A stretch of DNA of 64,000 nt from Steinernema hermaphroditum (GCA_030435675.1 CM059621.1:13702001-13766000), one strand, 5' to 3'; shown: positions 24,081 to 37,849, numbered from the stretch's first letter. Notes: a model not told the origin generated them from the sequence alone. Numbers and translations are program-made.

Positions 24081-24404
24081 GCTTATCACTCTGTTGAACA
24101 TCTGTAGACCTCCAGTATTCGGCGAAAGGAGGATTTGAACGTGCATGGGTTAAACGTTTCCTTTTAACCTTTCTGTCAGTTCAGTTGCCACAACTTCCAG
24201 TGGGTGTTACTCTGTGACATGAAAACGCATATGGACGAGTGTGGATGACCATTTATTGCTATGGAGAAGGAGCCACTATTGCATACGATAATCGCGTCCT
24301 TTAAAAACGAATGTTTCACTTTTCCGTCTATTCCTCTCAATTTCCATCGCTGGTCCCGTCCCAATGTTATTCGCTGAGCTCTTGGGCGTCTTGAGGTGGC
24401 GACA

Positions 24405-24422
24405 GTCACGTGACACCACGTG
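24405..24422. promoter_or_regulatory. Paired CACGTG E-boxes (left copy)
   Basis: Two CACGTG cores at 24407-24412 and 24417-24422 start exactly 10 bp apart. The first sits in the full palindrome GTCACGTGAC, the binding type of HLH-30/TFEB and related bHLH factors. The same pair is kept at 49015-49030 upstream of the intact gene. Confidence 0.5.
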
Positions 24423-24486
24423 ACATCGGCTCCTTTCAAGGGGTACCGGTGGGAAGAAACGTCGCCAGTCGGCGCCTTCGATGTGA

Positions 24487-27008
24487 GGTGAACGAGAGAG
24501 TGCTGGCATGGCGGAGAAAGGGTGACAAAGAGAGGAGAGTATGGTGAGAGAATGGATGAGCAGAGCTGAAGCAATCTCTGAACGCTTATTTACGTTGGAG
24601 ACGATTGGAACTTTCTAGAAATATGCGAAAATAGGACTGAAGAAAAGGGGAGACGTAAACAGAAGTGGCGGCAGTGGAATTTGGAATCTTCTCGAAAAGG
24701 AACGTAAACAGCCTACCGTAATCTTCATTGGCTAATGCGCCTTTCGATCTTTGAATGCGTTATAGAAATGTGTTATTTTTAAACAGCTTAAAATAGGGTA
24801 ACGGTAGTTGGGACAGATTTGTTAAAAGAGGTATAGGACAAGGCGATGTTATCAGTTCTAGAGAATTCTCGTTCCGAGAACTCGACTGGCCCGAATACGA
24901 GCTAAGAAAAAGACGTACATACACAAACGCTTAGTACGAATACAGAGGAACTGATTCATTTCTGTACTTACCTGTACAACAGAAGAAAAAAGTTGAAAGG
25001 AAATGAATTAATAGCAATGCTCCGAGAATTGTGTCCTCAACGGTGCCTGTGAGAAACGGATATGTCCTCGGTGAGAACGGACGCTATGCCTTTCCACTAT
25101 GCCTAGAGTGCCTATGGGCCGCTTATATTTTGCACGAATAATATGCTCAATAAATACGCTGAGTTGGTGGCAACGGAATTCTTTAGCGCTCTGCGCCGTC
25201 AACAAGAACCTCAGTCAAGGTTTTTTTTTGCGAATATTTGCCACTTTGTGGATAGGAAACTGGATAGGTTATATCTGAAAGAATTGACTTTTGACGTTTG
25301 ATCTTAAGCGCGATGCCATTGATATTCATACTGGATACTATCCGCCTTCATAAGATGGGCATTGTTCCGTATTTGGTGTTTACCTTGAACGAGGAAGACG
25401 TGTCCTTTTATTTGACTTCCTTCTTCACTGCCGACGGAATACAATGGATAAAGGAAGGATTTAGCGCCGTGCTTTAGAGAAAAAACCGTGCCGAAACGGA
25501 AACCAATTTTAATGCCTTTAGAGGCGCCGAGGGTTCCGTGTGAAAGTGCAAAGTCATTTGTGTGACAAATAGAAAGGTCATGAGACAAAGACCGTTTGCC
25601 AACGGATGTCGACAATAATGTAAAACAACAGACAAAGATAATATCACATGAACTACGAAGATCTGATGTAACAGCATTCAAAGACCACTTTTGATGGGCA
25701 GATTCAAAGAGGCAAAATTCTGACGATTCAGGCAGAGGAAAATTTAAATTTGAGCATCGATCATAGTACCATATAACGTGGGCTTAGTAGCTGTGGGTGA
25801 CTCGACGAGCTCATTTCTACTTTAAGGAAACAAAGGCCAAATGTTGGAAATTTCTTCGCATGAAAGCTTCCCATGGTATTAATTGTGGACGGTGGTTGCC
25901 TTCAACACGGTTCTTGCCTTCCGAATTGCTGTAGTTGTCCTTTACCAAAACATAGAGGCGAAATTTGGAAAAATATGACCCTTGGATTCTCAAATTGTCC
26001 GACGACCCGATGCCGCATCTTTTTAAGTTGACCTCCACAGTGTCTCGCAGGTGGAATATTGGATCAAAAGCCTTATTCTGCGAACGAACAATCCGAATGT
26101 TGTCCACAAAGTGAGCCGAAGTTGTAGAAGGAAATGGCGAATACATTGAGTGAAATGTTGATAAAATGTTGAAAACAAATCTGTTCACGAAAATCAATCT
26201 TGCATCAAAGCCAATACTTTCGAGGAGTGGCTCTTCTATACATCATCTCTTTGTACACAGCTGTATTCAACTTATCTTTCTATGATAGTAAGGCCATACA
26301 TCGTATTATTCGTCGTCGCTATCTAATGAGAAATCTGTCCCAACAAATGCATTTATTTTCCTTTTGTTGTAAGCGTCAAGAACGTAAGCGGAACCATATC
26401 AAGAAGGCCCACGCCTCATAAGCCGAAGATCCGCTCTAACTTTGAAGCCTGCTTCGAAGACCACATACATTGATGGGACAGCTATCTTCCACTCCGACGT
26501 GAAGTTTATTAGGATTCCGAGTTCCCTCCGCCAAAGAAGGATGAGAAGCAGTGATTACGGTTCTTCGTAATGCAACATGAGATATCTTGAACGGTCAATT
26601 CAAGAATGAATGAATGAAAACATCAAGAAGGAAGTTCGCATGGGGTACTGTGTATCCCACAACATCCATGTTCTGTACCTTATTTGAGCTCATTTTCATT
26701 GTGTGTATTGAATGAAACACTCACTTATTCTTTTTTACAAGTTATTAACAAACTCTTTAAGATGAACCTTTACACGCATATCTGAAGCCACATGATGACT
26801 CATGCCCTGCGAACGACCGGTTCTACCGACCCAGTCCAATGCAAATTAAGCTAGGCTGAATTCTCTGACGGTTTTACTAAGCACTCGGTGAGGTAACGAA
26901 CAAACGTTTTGGTGACAACAGGCGATAGAGATATGTACAAAAAGATCATCACTCAAAAATATGTACAGGCAGTGGTCAAAAATAGAGTCTCTGGAACAAT
27001 CTAGGCGA
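24487..27008. other. Gene-poor region
   Basis: No supported gene. ORFs up to 126 residues (25.3-25.7 and 25.8-26.2 kb, minus strand) lack domains, splice structure or coding-like composition. A heat-shock-element-like run of alternating TTC/GAG modules spaced 5 bp lies at 24856-24883, with several mismatches to the consensus. Confidence 0.55.
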
Positions 27009-27626
27009 TCAGTCGAAAAAGAGCCCTTTGGCGGCGCATTCGACTAGTCTTGCGATATCGAATTTGCCTTCGAAAAAGGGCGATCTCAGTACCTGTCTGC
27101 TAGGCTTGCCCGGGACTACGGTATTCTGCTGCTGCTGCTGCTGTGGAGGCGAAGGCTGCGGCTGGGGGACCATGGCGAAGGGCTTGTTCTCGTTGGCGGC
27201 GGAGGTCGTCGGAATCGCCGGGATCAGCGGAACCTCTTTTGGCGACTTTTTGTGCGAGTTCAGATCGGCAAAAAAGTGCTTTGGCTGAGGCGGCTGCTGG
27301 AAGTGCTGCTGATGCTGCTTCGGAGAGATCTGTCTGCCCTGCAGCGGTCTCGACACGCCCTCGGCTACCGTAGGCTGGTGGCCGGCGTGCTTGGGCACCG
27401 GTCCATTGTACACCCCCTTATTTCCTTTGTGGAAAGGCTTTTGAGGTTTGTTAATGGATTTCAGTCTGTTGGGGACGTCCCGCTCAGCGTGCGCCCACTT
27501 CGCGTGGGGCTTCTTTAACATTTTGGCATTTTGGAATGCGTTTCTGTCACTGTTAAAGAAATGTCTCTGCGGCTGAGCAGATCGCTGGTGGTGGAACTGG
27601 TGGTGTGTCATCGGGTCGGCGATCAT
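27009..27626 (-). CDS. His/Gln/Pro-rich low-complexity protein
   Basis: A single open exon from ATG at 27626 encodes 205 residues. It starts MIADPMTHHQFHHQR, is basic and rich in His, Pro, Lys and Gln (a short polyQ run from CAG codons), and ends with a distinct segment RSPFFEGKFDIARLVECAAK and GLFFD. The low-complexity body with a compact C-terminal motif resembles adaptor or RNA-regulatory proteins, but no family is recognised. The open frame continues upstream to about 27929 as Arg/Ser-rich sequence. I treat that as GC-rich 5' UTR or promoter, because it has no good start. A downstream exon may exist but was not found. Confidence 0.6.
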   Translation of the reverse strand: MIADPMTHHQFHHQRSAQPQRHFFNSDRNAFQNAKMLKKPHAKWAHAERDVPNRLKSINKPQKPFHKGNKGVYNGPVPKHAGHQPTVAEGVSRPLQGRQISPKQHQQHFQQPPQPKHFFADLNSHKKSPKEVPLIPAIPTTSAANENKPFAMVPQPQPSPPQQQQQQNTVVPGKPSRQVLRSPFFEGKFDIARLVECAAKGLFFD

Positions 27627-30330
27627 TGTGTGACACGAGCGAAGACAGTCGAGCGAAGAAGAAGGAGAAGAGGGAGGGGAGCGAGCGTACAACACGAATA
27701 GCGAGTGGTTGAATGGGGTGCTGTGGCGAGGCCGTGCGGCTAAATACGAAAATCGGCCGCGACGCGCACGAGGGCGGCGCGAAGAGAATCGATCGGACGG
27801 CGGGTCTCGACGCGAACGGAGACGAGCGCTTCGGAAAGTAGGACGCGACGAGCGGAGGAGGCGATGACGTGCGTTTCGAAGTATAGCAAGGAGTGTTTCT
27901 AAAAAGGCGTTTCGAAAAGGCACATGCACTTGAACACCTTGGTTAAGCTACCAAAGGCTAAATTAGGTATATACCGAAAAGAGTGACTTCTTGAAAAACC
28001 TAAAAAAATCTGCGGAAAAGTGAAGAACGATTCCTGGAGAAACTAGATTTCTAAAAACGTGTAGAGAAAATCTCAAAAATGGAAAATTGGAAAATTCGAA
28101 ATTAGAAGCAAAATTAGACAAAAATTCGAAAGAAATTAAACTAGGGTTACTAAACGTAGCACCTCTGTCCGCTCTCTGAAACCGCCTGCTCCCAGTAGAT
28201 GGAAATACACATCAACAGACCCATGAGACAATTGTGAGACAGTCTGGAAAGAACAGCATTATTTTTGAATCGAAGGTAGACCGGTTGCAATGCCTTCTTT
28301 TGTCACATCCTGAATACCGGAATGTATCAACAAGGCAAGATTCTTGAAAGCTTAAAAAATCACAAGATGTCTGATAGACTTGAGAAGGATTCATATCAGT
28401 GCGCCTTTTTCATTTCATCTCCAGGCGTTCATTCGCTTCCGATCCTTCCAACCCGTATAGAAAACTCATTTCCCTTTATTATCCTGCAAAAACACTGCCT
28501 TCTTGTTTTTCCAGTTGTTTTTGGTCCGTCTGCAAAGGACACACATTCCAGCCGACGCTCCTCCGGCGTCATTGTCCCATTGAAGAAATCGATTGGTCAA
28601 CCGACCGTCGCCTCTCCTCTACAGCTGCCTAGCCACCCTTCTCCCTCTCGTTCTCCCTCACAGAACATTTCGAAATCCTCACCGTCGCCGACCACTGACC
28701 GACTCAGTCGACAATATTCGCCAACTGAGAACGAGAATGTATGCGGGACCGTAAACATGTTGACATGAAGGGGACCAAAAGTGAGAGTAGCCGATGGTGG
28801 ATGGCGAAATTCGAGTTGATTATGAATGGAAATCCGTCCAAATCTACATAGAAGACCCCAAAAATCAAATCAAATCAAAATAAAAAATCAAATTCAAATT
28901 CGTAGTGAAATTACGTTTTGTGGTGCCGATCCACGTATGCAGCTTTTTCAAGCACACGAGGTGTAATAAAGACTCGGATACCCAGTTTGTAAAGACCGTC
29001 TGCAAATCGAGCTTTCAATCAAAAATATCGACATCTTTTGGAGATTTGAAACTAGGTCTGAAGTTCGCTTCGCATTCAATGAAATTCTTTTTATCAATTC
29101 CCCCACTTAGGGCTTATTGAGCCGAGGAGATAAGAACGATGGTGATGTTGGCGACTACGATAAGGATGATACTGTAACCTTTGTCACACAACTAGGAGCA
29201 TAAAGATCTGTCGACAGAAAAGAAACGAGTGGAAACATCGGGAAGCATATGACAAGCATACAAACTAACTCTCAAAGGACATGACATGACATTGACATGA
29301 CACTGAAATGTGCATCGCTTAACGTAGATGATCAGTAAAAATTTGTAATAAAAATTCGATAATTGGAGTTCTATTCGAAAGCTTAAGCGTTTGTGCTTAT
29401 AGGACGTTGTAGTATTTAGCAATGCCGTTGATACGTTAAAATAAATGGTATTTATAAGGAACCTTTCCGCTTTGGATTCCGACGATTCCCAGAAGCTCTG
29501 TGAAGCACGCCGTCACCGATCGGTTCCACATCACCGCCTTCCCAGAATGAAGACCTCTTTGGATTGACTGTAATGTCATTTATCCAATTTCATATTAACG
29601 GACCCAACAGAACAGTTCAAAAATCTTACGATTTGTACAAACATTTCTCAACGTTCTATAAGCATTATCTGAAATTTGTGTTTCCTTTGGATTGACTGTA
29701 ATGCACATTTTCTAAATTTGTGTTAACGGAATGAGCTGAAAACAATTAAAAAATACTTAAGATGTGTACATTTATTAGCATTTTATGAACATTCCATACA
29801 CAGTGCAGTTCTGAGTTATCTATAATAACGAAATAAGTGTCTTTGAGATTGTCGTATCTGTACTTCACCAAAAATTCTTTGTGAGTTCCAGCCGTGTCAG
29901 ATCTGCTGCGAGATGTTTCTTAGCGTGAACCTGTCCACTTCACGCGCATTCCAATCATTCTTTCCGTGTAATACCCCTCTCCATCACCGTCTACATGCTT
30001 CTTCTTCAAAAAGCGCTCAAATTACAACGTGTGTGCGTGTCGTCTCTGCGAAACGCTGACAAGGAAGCTTCGAGGTCCTTTTCGAAAACCCCCGAAATTT
30101 CCCAATTCGCCCGTCGGCGTCATCTGGTAACCAGGACGGCGGTCGGGGTCCCGCTACGAGAGACAACGTCGACGCGCGGAGAGTCCAGGCGTCGCCACAG
30201 TCTCCTTCACATGTGTGACTCCATCGATCGCCCGCATCCACCGCCTAGCGCTCTCTCGGCTCTTCGCCGTCTCTCGTCGCCTTCGCGGTCTCGCGCGGAA
30301 TATTTCGCTCGCGGGAGGCGGCGCCTCGAC
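27627..30330. other. Intergenic region with local duplications
   Basis: It contains the GC-rich 5' flank of the His/Gln-rich gene (27.63-27.95 kb), a Ser/Pro-rich ORF fragment at 28.5-28.77 kb without further exons, an AT-rich stretch with CAAAT repeats near 28.87 kb, and a direct duplication at 29557-29810. Nothing else is supported. Confidence 0.5.
29557..29810. repeat. Tandem duplication, unit 128 bp
   Basis: CTTTGGATTGACTGTAATG begins at 29557 and again at 29685. The following about 100 bp align with scattered substitutions (shared TTAACGGA and TGTACA-like parts), so two copies lie head to tail. Confidence 0.75.
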
Positions 30331-30333
30331 GCC

Positions 30334-30456
30334 TATATAATCCCCACACGCCGTGTCGCCTACCATTCCCGCTTCTTCTCCAGTCGTGCGATGCCGCTTC
30401 TCCGTGGATTCGAGATCTCCGATCCGTGCCGTCCGTCGACGACGTCGCCAGGATGA
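30334..30456 (+). promoter_or_regulatory. TATA promoter with overlapping uORF and start codon
   Basis: TATATAA at 30334-30340 lies 31 nt before a C-C-A-T-T initiator near 30365, in a GC-rich island. GAAnnTTC-type half heat-shock elements occur at 30064-30071 and 30094-30101. The predicted transcript first has a 21-codon ORF (30391-30456), whose TGA overlaps the next ATG (30453) as ATGA. The second frame (MNAAASCRQ) runs to a possible donor CAG-GTCGGT at 30480. No downstream coding exon was found within 19 kb on this strand. Confidence 0.5.
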
Positions 30457-33400
30457 ACGCCGCGGCCAGTTGCCGCCAGGTCGGTTTGCCTTTCCCCTCT
30501 TCTAGGGACTAGGGCCTAGTCAGTAGCGTCTAGAGAAAATGCCCTTTAGCTGACCTTTCGCATGAATACCGTAACCCAATGGCCCCTGAGCTCTGTCCAC
30601 TAACTGAGAGTGAGCTAAGAAGCTAAGAAACGCGTCTTTCAGATCAGCTCTTCGATCATCTGAATCATCTCTTTGAACTCACCCACAAATGATGACTCAA
30701 TTGAGAGGGAAAGGTTTCCTTTTGACGTAGGTTGAGCCGCGACCGACTCTTCAAGATGTAAGACCCACAACGAACTACCGTAACCTAAGCGAGAAGTGCA
30801 ACGCGCAGCGCCCTACCGTATACCGACGTGATCGATGACTCCGTTTTTCGTCTTTTTTCTCGTGTTTTCTTTCTTTGCGTGTTCACAGATCAAAGGGGCC
30901 GAGCCTAGAAGACAGAGTAAAGAGAGAGAAAGATGGCAAAGGCTAAGACAACGGACGTGTCTTTAAACCGCTATACTATGTCGTGATACCGTAATATCAG
31001 TCATTAAAACTATGTTGATTAAATGATTCAAAAAGAGCAAACATCAAGTAAAATAAATCATTTAAATCGTCTTTCCTTGAATTCGTTTTTTTCTCTTCCC
31101 ATTCGGCGCAAACTCGTTGTCGTTGGAAAGCAGCTCTAAAGTGGTCTCAAAACGACCCCATCGGCAAATAGGAAAATCCAGATTTTCGATCTCTACGGCT
31201 AAGAGAACTCAAAAGGTTTGTGAACGTCGTGTAGATGTTAGCTTCTTTCAGCTTCAAAGTGTGTTACAATCCATTTAGCCATTGCACAGATACCGTAATT
31301 GAGGGCTTTCAAGAATACCGTACCGTGCTAAAGCACATTAGAAGACAGCTTACGTCAGTACTTAAGTCAAACCGATCCTTCAGCCAAAGACGACTGGAAG
31401 CGGCGCCTTTTCTCCGTTTTTTAGATTTTACAGAAGATGCTCGTGAAAGCACTAGATGCTCTTGGTCCCGACGCGATAGGCCTGTAGTGCCGCAGACAAC
31501 AAGTTTTACACTGTTTCAAGTCGATTCAAGAACGCATAAAGGGTAGAAGTTTGTGAAAAAGGCCGATATGCGGTGGAATGATGATGATTAAAAGAATGCG
31601 AAGTTGTTCTTTGTTTTTAGGTAATGCGACGCAAAATGTGCAAAACATATAAGGTAGTGTTTAACGCGTACTGTATCGTGATGTAGAGAGGTGTGCGAGA
31701 CTGTGTTCGTTTTATTTGAATTGTGGAAAGACGGTGTGTGTTGTATCTGAATAATTCAAAGCTAAGGAGTTCCGTAGAAATGTAGAAATTGTGGAAGCTG
31801 CGGAAATTTGCCAAAATAGAGTTTAATTGCTTAAAGATCATATAGGTGCATATATTTTGCTGTGTCGATTAAGAAGTAGATGAAGAAATGATGAAGTTGG
31901 AGCAACTACAAAAATTAAAATAGTAACATTTTCGAGAGAAACCAAAATTTGCTTTTATAATGATAATAGTTTTACTGGAAATTAGTGTAGCTTTACAACG
32001 GAGTTTCTTCAATAGGTAGACGATAGATTTAATAGATGCTAGAGGGACGTTTAAAGTTATATAACGCATGTAAAAAATGTTAATATGTGTGTGAGATTCT
32101 GTTCTTTTATTTGAATTGAACGATAGTCGAAAGACTGTGTGCTTCATTTGAATTATTTAAAGCCAAGAATTTCAGATGTCTAACAACTTTGGCAAAGAAA
32201 ATTTGCGTTTACAGTGGTAACAGTTGCACTTGATATTAGCTTTATCTAAGAAAAGCAGATTCCCTAATAGGTAGACTGGTAGCTTTGATAGTTCGTAGGG
32301 AGACGTTTAAGGATACATAACGCGCTAATTGGGAGACGAATAGAGAAATTTATTACATTTGAACTTAAACCGATTGCAACGTAGACTTAGAAAACCAAGC
32401 TATCTTACAATGTGTTAATAGATCGGACTTAATCACTAATCACTACCCATGTCAAATCGGAGTCATTGCTTTCAAACCGTTATGGACATAACTTAAATTA
32501 AACAATCACTTCTTATAACCAAGCTAAACGGAAATAAAATTTTCACTAAAACTAAAATCAGCACTCTTAAATGGGAAAACTTTAAAGTTAACTTAAAATA
32601 ATGGACAATGCTCAACCTTCTATTGGACTTAAACGTAAACTGAACTTCAGCTTTAAGTGGGCTACGAATCTACTTGGCTCTAAAGATGTTTAAGCTACCC
32701 AATGATAACAAGGGTAAAAAGCAATCTTTTTGGAGTGTTTTTGTACGAAACTAAACTGGACTGCAATGTACTTGAACTCTAGTGGGCTTCGAATCCATTT
32801 GACCTAAAGGTTACACGGGTATGCTAGTGCGGGAGAAAGCTTAACGATGAACGTCAAATTCGGTTTTGCAATCAAGTAAAGTGGCTATAATACGAGTAGA
32901 AAAAATTGACTGTACTCCAAATTCGACTGAACTTAATTAGACCGGAAAACTTCGACTCCAAAAGGGCTCGGGATTTCATCTTAAGACCGCTTGAACTACT
33001 CAAGAACTTCGTAGGAAAGCACGTGAGCATCGGATGCAGGCAACCAACGCTTCGCTTCGGCTGTTTTCACAGAGAAAAAGATACGCGCCATGGACTACTA
33101 CAAAAGATATGAACTAAATTCGTGTGGCTACTGGGTTTTTCATTATCAAAGAGGCTGCCATTTTTAGGCTGCATAATTACCAAAAATTGCAAAACTTTGA
33201 TAGAATATTAACAAAATTAATGATACAGCCTCAAATGGACTAAACTGGATAATTTGCTTTTGACTTCTATTGGACTTAATTTGACTCCAAGACGACTTTC
33301 CCGAAAAACAACTTAATTTCGGATGCAAGCAACCACTGTTTTCCAGCTTCAACTTCAATTACAAGAGCTGTTTTGGCAACCAATTCAGTACGTAACGGAC

Positions 33401-36400
33401 TACTAACGCCATCGACGGGCAGTTACTAGGTTCTTGCTTATTAGAAGAGCGCCATATTAAATGACTCAAATATTTCGTATATGTATTGAGAAACATAAAA
33501 AATGGACTATATCTAAATATAATAATGGAACTTCTCCGTTTTACGACGACCATAAACTGATTTTTTCGAAAAGACTACACCAAAATACGAAGCAGAGAAT
33601 AGAAACTATACGTTGCAAAAGAGGTGAATACCGTAACTAGGCTAAAATCTACAAAATCTTTGAAAACTTAAGTCTTAAACTATAACGATGTAAAAACAGT
33701 GGCCTACTCTAAAACCCATAAAAATCCCCCATTGCAAGATTTGTGTAAGAGTGCAAAAAAGGAACACTATCAGCTGCAGTTAATTGAAGCGCAAGACCCT
33801 GATTAAATTAGAGAATACGAGAACGTATTTAAGGCCAAAACCATAGTATGAAAAGTAAACGTTTGTTTAACCTAATCACAACGGATCAATGCAAAAATGC
33901 TTGATAAGACTCGCAGTTGTTTCACTATTCATTACATTTTTTTGGATCTTATGATAATAGCAAAACGTTCCTAAAATCATACAAAACCATAAAGTGTAAT
34001 TAACACCAAAATGATTATAGACGTGAAGTTTTATCATATCACAGTAGGACGTCTCCATATCATTGGACTGAAATCTAGGCACCGAATGTCGCTTTACCAC
34101 CAATCAACACCTTCCGTACCATTCGTTAGACGGACAAAATAACAAAAGTGTGGCTCAAATTTTGCATAAGTGACCCGTAATGTAGTTTTGAAACGATTAA
34201 ATGGCCTGAAGCCAACCCTAATCTTCGAAGAACAAAATAAATGCCACTAAATATACATCACTAAATATACATCTATACGTAGAACATGCAAAATGTTTAC
34301 AAGAATTAACATAGGGTGATGTGAGACGGGTTTAATCGTAATAACAACAGTAAAGTAAAAGGACTTTATTTTTTCCTGTAGACTTGGCTTTTATGTATTA
34401 CATATAATACTAGTCAGTCAACCAAGAACTAGCATGGAATCCTTCGAAGAACACTAATAATTCCAATTAAATTTTCATTGTGATTTTGAGCAAATATCTC
34501 TGCAAAATCGGATAAACTTGAAGGGGAAGACGGGAGTGCGCGTGTGTTTCGTGAGTTGAAGATATGAATAGTATAAATGAAGGTAAATCTCAATGTACTC
34601 TAGGCACAAAATGTCACCTTTTTATCTTATGTTCAGTGAAGACGAAGACTTTTTGTTTCTAATTGGACTTACAACTAAATTCGACCTAGGAATGTCAAGT
34701 TCATTTGGGTATTAGGGTATTATTATCAACCATTAGGTATTGAAGTAACAGTTGTGTTCTATGACATTCATGAGTTCATGACATTCAAGGAAGGCGACGG
34801 CCAATGAGCTATTCAAGAAAACTGTTGGATTTTGAAGGTGAACATCTTTAAACTAAGGAAGCTGTAACTTAAATCAAGTAAGATTACCATAAAGCAAGCG
34901 AAATGAGCAACGGATATAGAGAACTCAGGGGTAGTTCAGCTTATATTAGTAATTAATAAGAACGAGAAACAAAAATGAAAAATGGAATCTTAAGTATCCC
35001 AAGATGAGCTTAATATATACAGGCAACAGTAAGCAAATTATCATCCCGTTTCGCACTTTTTCGCAACCAATCAGAGTCTCGGCTATACATTAATGTGACT
35101 AGCCATAACTGTAGACTCCTTAGACTCCACTGTAAACCTGGACTTCCACCTAAACCTGGACTTTTAACGTTGCCGTACGCGGACTTAACTTTTCTTGTTC
35201 GATAACTATAATGATATGTGGACTTGTTTTATGTGATTTGCGTTCGCTTTGAGACAAATGAATCTTTTTAACAAAGCGTACAAGTTAAAGACGAAACGAT
35301 TATCAAAGTTGCGAAACATAACTGATAGAAAAATCTAATAACGTATGCCTAAGACCGCTAGATTTCAACAGATTTCAATAGCTTACAACTTTATTGAAGG
35401 AAAGCAATAATTATGAATCGTAAAGAATCGCTAATTTACAAAAAAAGGAATTGATGAGGAAGTTAAGCATACAGAAAATATGGACCACATATAACTTGAC
35501 TATCATGCGGACTTTAACTTTATAATGAAAAATGAACCTAATTTTTGTTGTGAAATCTTCTCTGTGATGCTAGTACTAAACATGGCAACGCATCCTAACT
35601 AAGGCGACGGCTCACAGCAGCTATCTAGATTAAGGGAGCCTAAAAATGAACCTTAAAATTTGCGGGAACCTTAAAGAATGATCATGACGACAATAATCGC
35701 ATAAGAAGAGTTCCTCAAAAAATAAACAACAATAAACGATAATTTCTCAGCAGCACATTGATGCGGCTTTGTATATGGACAAAATATAGTGGACTCCTTG
35801 GATTTAGCTTTAAACCTGGACTATACTGAACTTAAACCTGGACTTCACCTTTTCGCGGATAACCAGAAAGACATGTGAGCTTATTTCATATCGTTTATTA
35901 TTTCATATATTTCATACCTATGAATGATGTCAATAATCACCTTAGAAATGCTTAAGATTGCTAGTAGAGGCAACAAAGGCGATTCTCATTACTCAGCAAG
36001 TAGTTTAAAAAATAAGTCGTTCACAATATAAGATAAATCCACATTGCGCCCAACGGGCAGCTCTTATAACTAATCGAGCCTTCTATTTACACAAAGATCG
36101 TATTTTATGATTGGACTACGTGTAGACTGCACGGTGTCTGAACCAAGAGACTTCCGTACAAAAATACGATCTTCCATCAGAAGATTCGTTCTCCTTAATT
36201 AGGAGTACGATGGAAAACATCTACTTTCTTGTCGGGTGTTTTTTGCTTAGACTAGCGGACTAATAGATCTCGTTATATTCACCAATAGGAAGTTGGGGAA
36301 TCAAGCTGGGGAGCAGGTGTGATAACTATCAACTAAGGATCAGAACTGACTGTGATTCTAAGCTTCTAAACGACTCGCACTTCAAATATGAGATAACGTT

Positions 36401-37849
36401 ATAAGATGATTCAACTAATTGTTTTAATCCCTATCTAAATAAGCAAAGACTGATGTGTATAAGGTTTAGTTAGTAATGGAAATGATGCTTAAAAGCTCAT
36501 GACCTAGTTCGTTTATCGTATTCAACTTGCCAAATGGCGTATGGACAGGGCATGTGGGTCAACTTTTCACAATGATTTGGGTTGCTAAGCCGCTATCAGC
36601 GGAATGTACTTTATCTTGAGAGGATTCTCCAGTAATAGTTACCGTAATTGTACTTAATTTGCATGATCATGCAAGTGGTAACCAAAAATGTCAATTGGGT
36701 TAAACCATTGTGGGTAATCCTTAAAAAAATTTGACAAAATTATGAAGTTAGTACACCATGGGAAACATCTATATAAAGCATAACTCCAACCCTAAAGGGC
36801 AAATGGGCAATAAAGCTGGTAAAATGCTAAATTTGTACTTATACAAGAATTACTGGCGCAAAAATTACAAAGTTTAATTTATAAAAAATTAGCGAAAAAT
36901 GTTCTCCACAAAAGGAGCAGTAACGCTCCGTTTTGGAAATGCCGACCTATAACGAGTTTGAGACGCAAATGTTACTGTACATTTTGATTTATAACATTTT
37001 GAAGGACCATGAAGACCTAAAATAAGTGTTTATTCGAATCAGTACAAAAAGACGATCGCTCACTAACATCGGACTTCGGACTCAATGGACTGTAAACATA
37101 AGCATTGGATGGACTGCTTTTCTTATTGTAGCGGGTATAAAAGGCACACACAAAAATTGTCATGTTGAGTAGAACTTCTAATACTGGTTTCTTCCAAACA
37201 GATGAAGAATGGACTTATGTGGAATATTGAGGACTCGGACTTGAACTATGCAACATTTTAAACAATTTTGACTACAGTACTAGCACTACAATAGAAGTAG
37301 CTGTACGAATGACGCTAGGAAGCTAAGAATATAGCTGTGTAGGAGGAACGTAAATGATATGTTGTGGCACCTGAAGGGTTTGGTCCCAAATTGTTATGTT
37401 GTGCAACCAACCAAATGTGGACTTTTAAAAAGTTTATCTACTTAAACGACTGTATTCTTACAATGGTTCTCATAATCACACCAAATCGTATGGAACTAGA
37501 AACCAACAACTCGGACCAAAAATTACATCCTCGACATACTTGAAGTTGCTCCGATAATTTGAGATAACTTTTAAACGTTCTGCGCTTCAAAATTTTCAAA
37601 ATGGTTTAAGAAATGGACTGATAAGTAATATGACAAACACGTGATGATTAACAAAAATGTAGAAATTCACTTGAAGTTCAACTTCGAACCAAATATCGCT
37701 CTAATAACTATGTCAAAAATATCCGAGTTTACACATAAAATAAAAGTAATGTCTCACTTTACGTGTCTTATTATTAAATAACTAGGCTAATAGGATTTCA
37801 AGTAACTGCGCTGTGATTTCTTGTGGGTTGTTCAAAAATGGACTCTAAG

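Larger units (their letters stand above)
23646..24486 (-). repeat. Left copy of an inverted segmental duplication
   Basis: It matches 48,950-49,948 in inverted orientation, about 25 kb away. Shared parts include the small gene or its pseudogene, the upstream stretch GCGCCTAGTAAAAGTGGCG, and a block with two CACGTG cores next to GGTACCGGTGGG. This copy has an extra piece of about 110 bp near 24.13-24.25 kb and lacks parts present in the other. Boundaries are estimated by eye. Confidence 0.8.

Noticed and set aside
24120..24190. B-box-like GTTCAAATCC on the minus strand
   Set aside because: The bases either side cannot form a T-stem and there is no acceptor stem, so it is not a tRNA.
27627..27929. 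N-terminal extension of the His/Gln-rich ORF to 306 residues
   Set aside because: The Arg/Ser-rich extension has no suitable context and looks like GC-rich 5' UTR or promoter.
28322..28768. 148-residue plus-strand ORF with a Ser/Pro-rich end
   Set aside because: The Ser/Pro-rich part could be an exon, but no partner exon or clear acceptor/donor pair was found.
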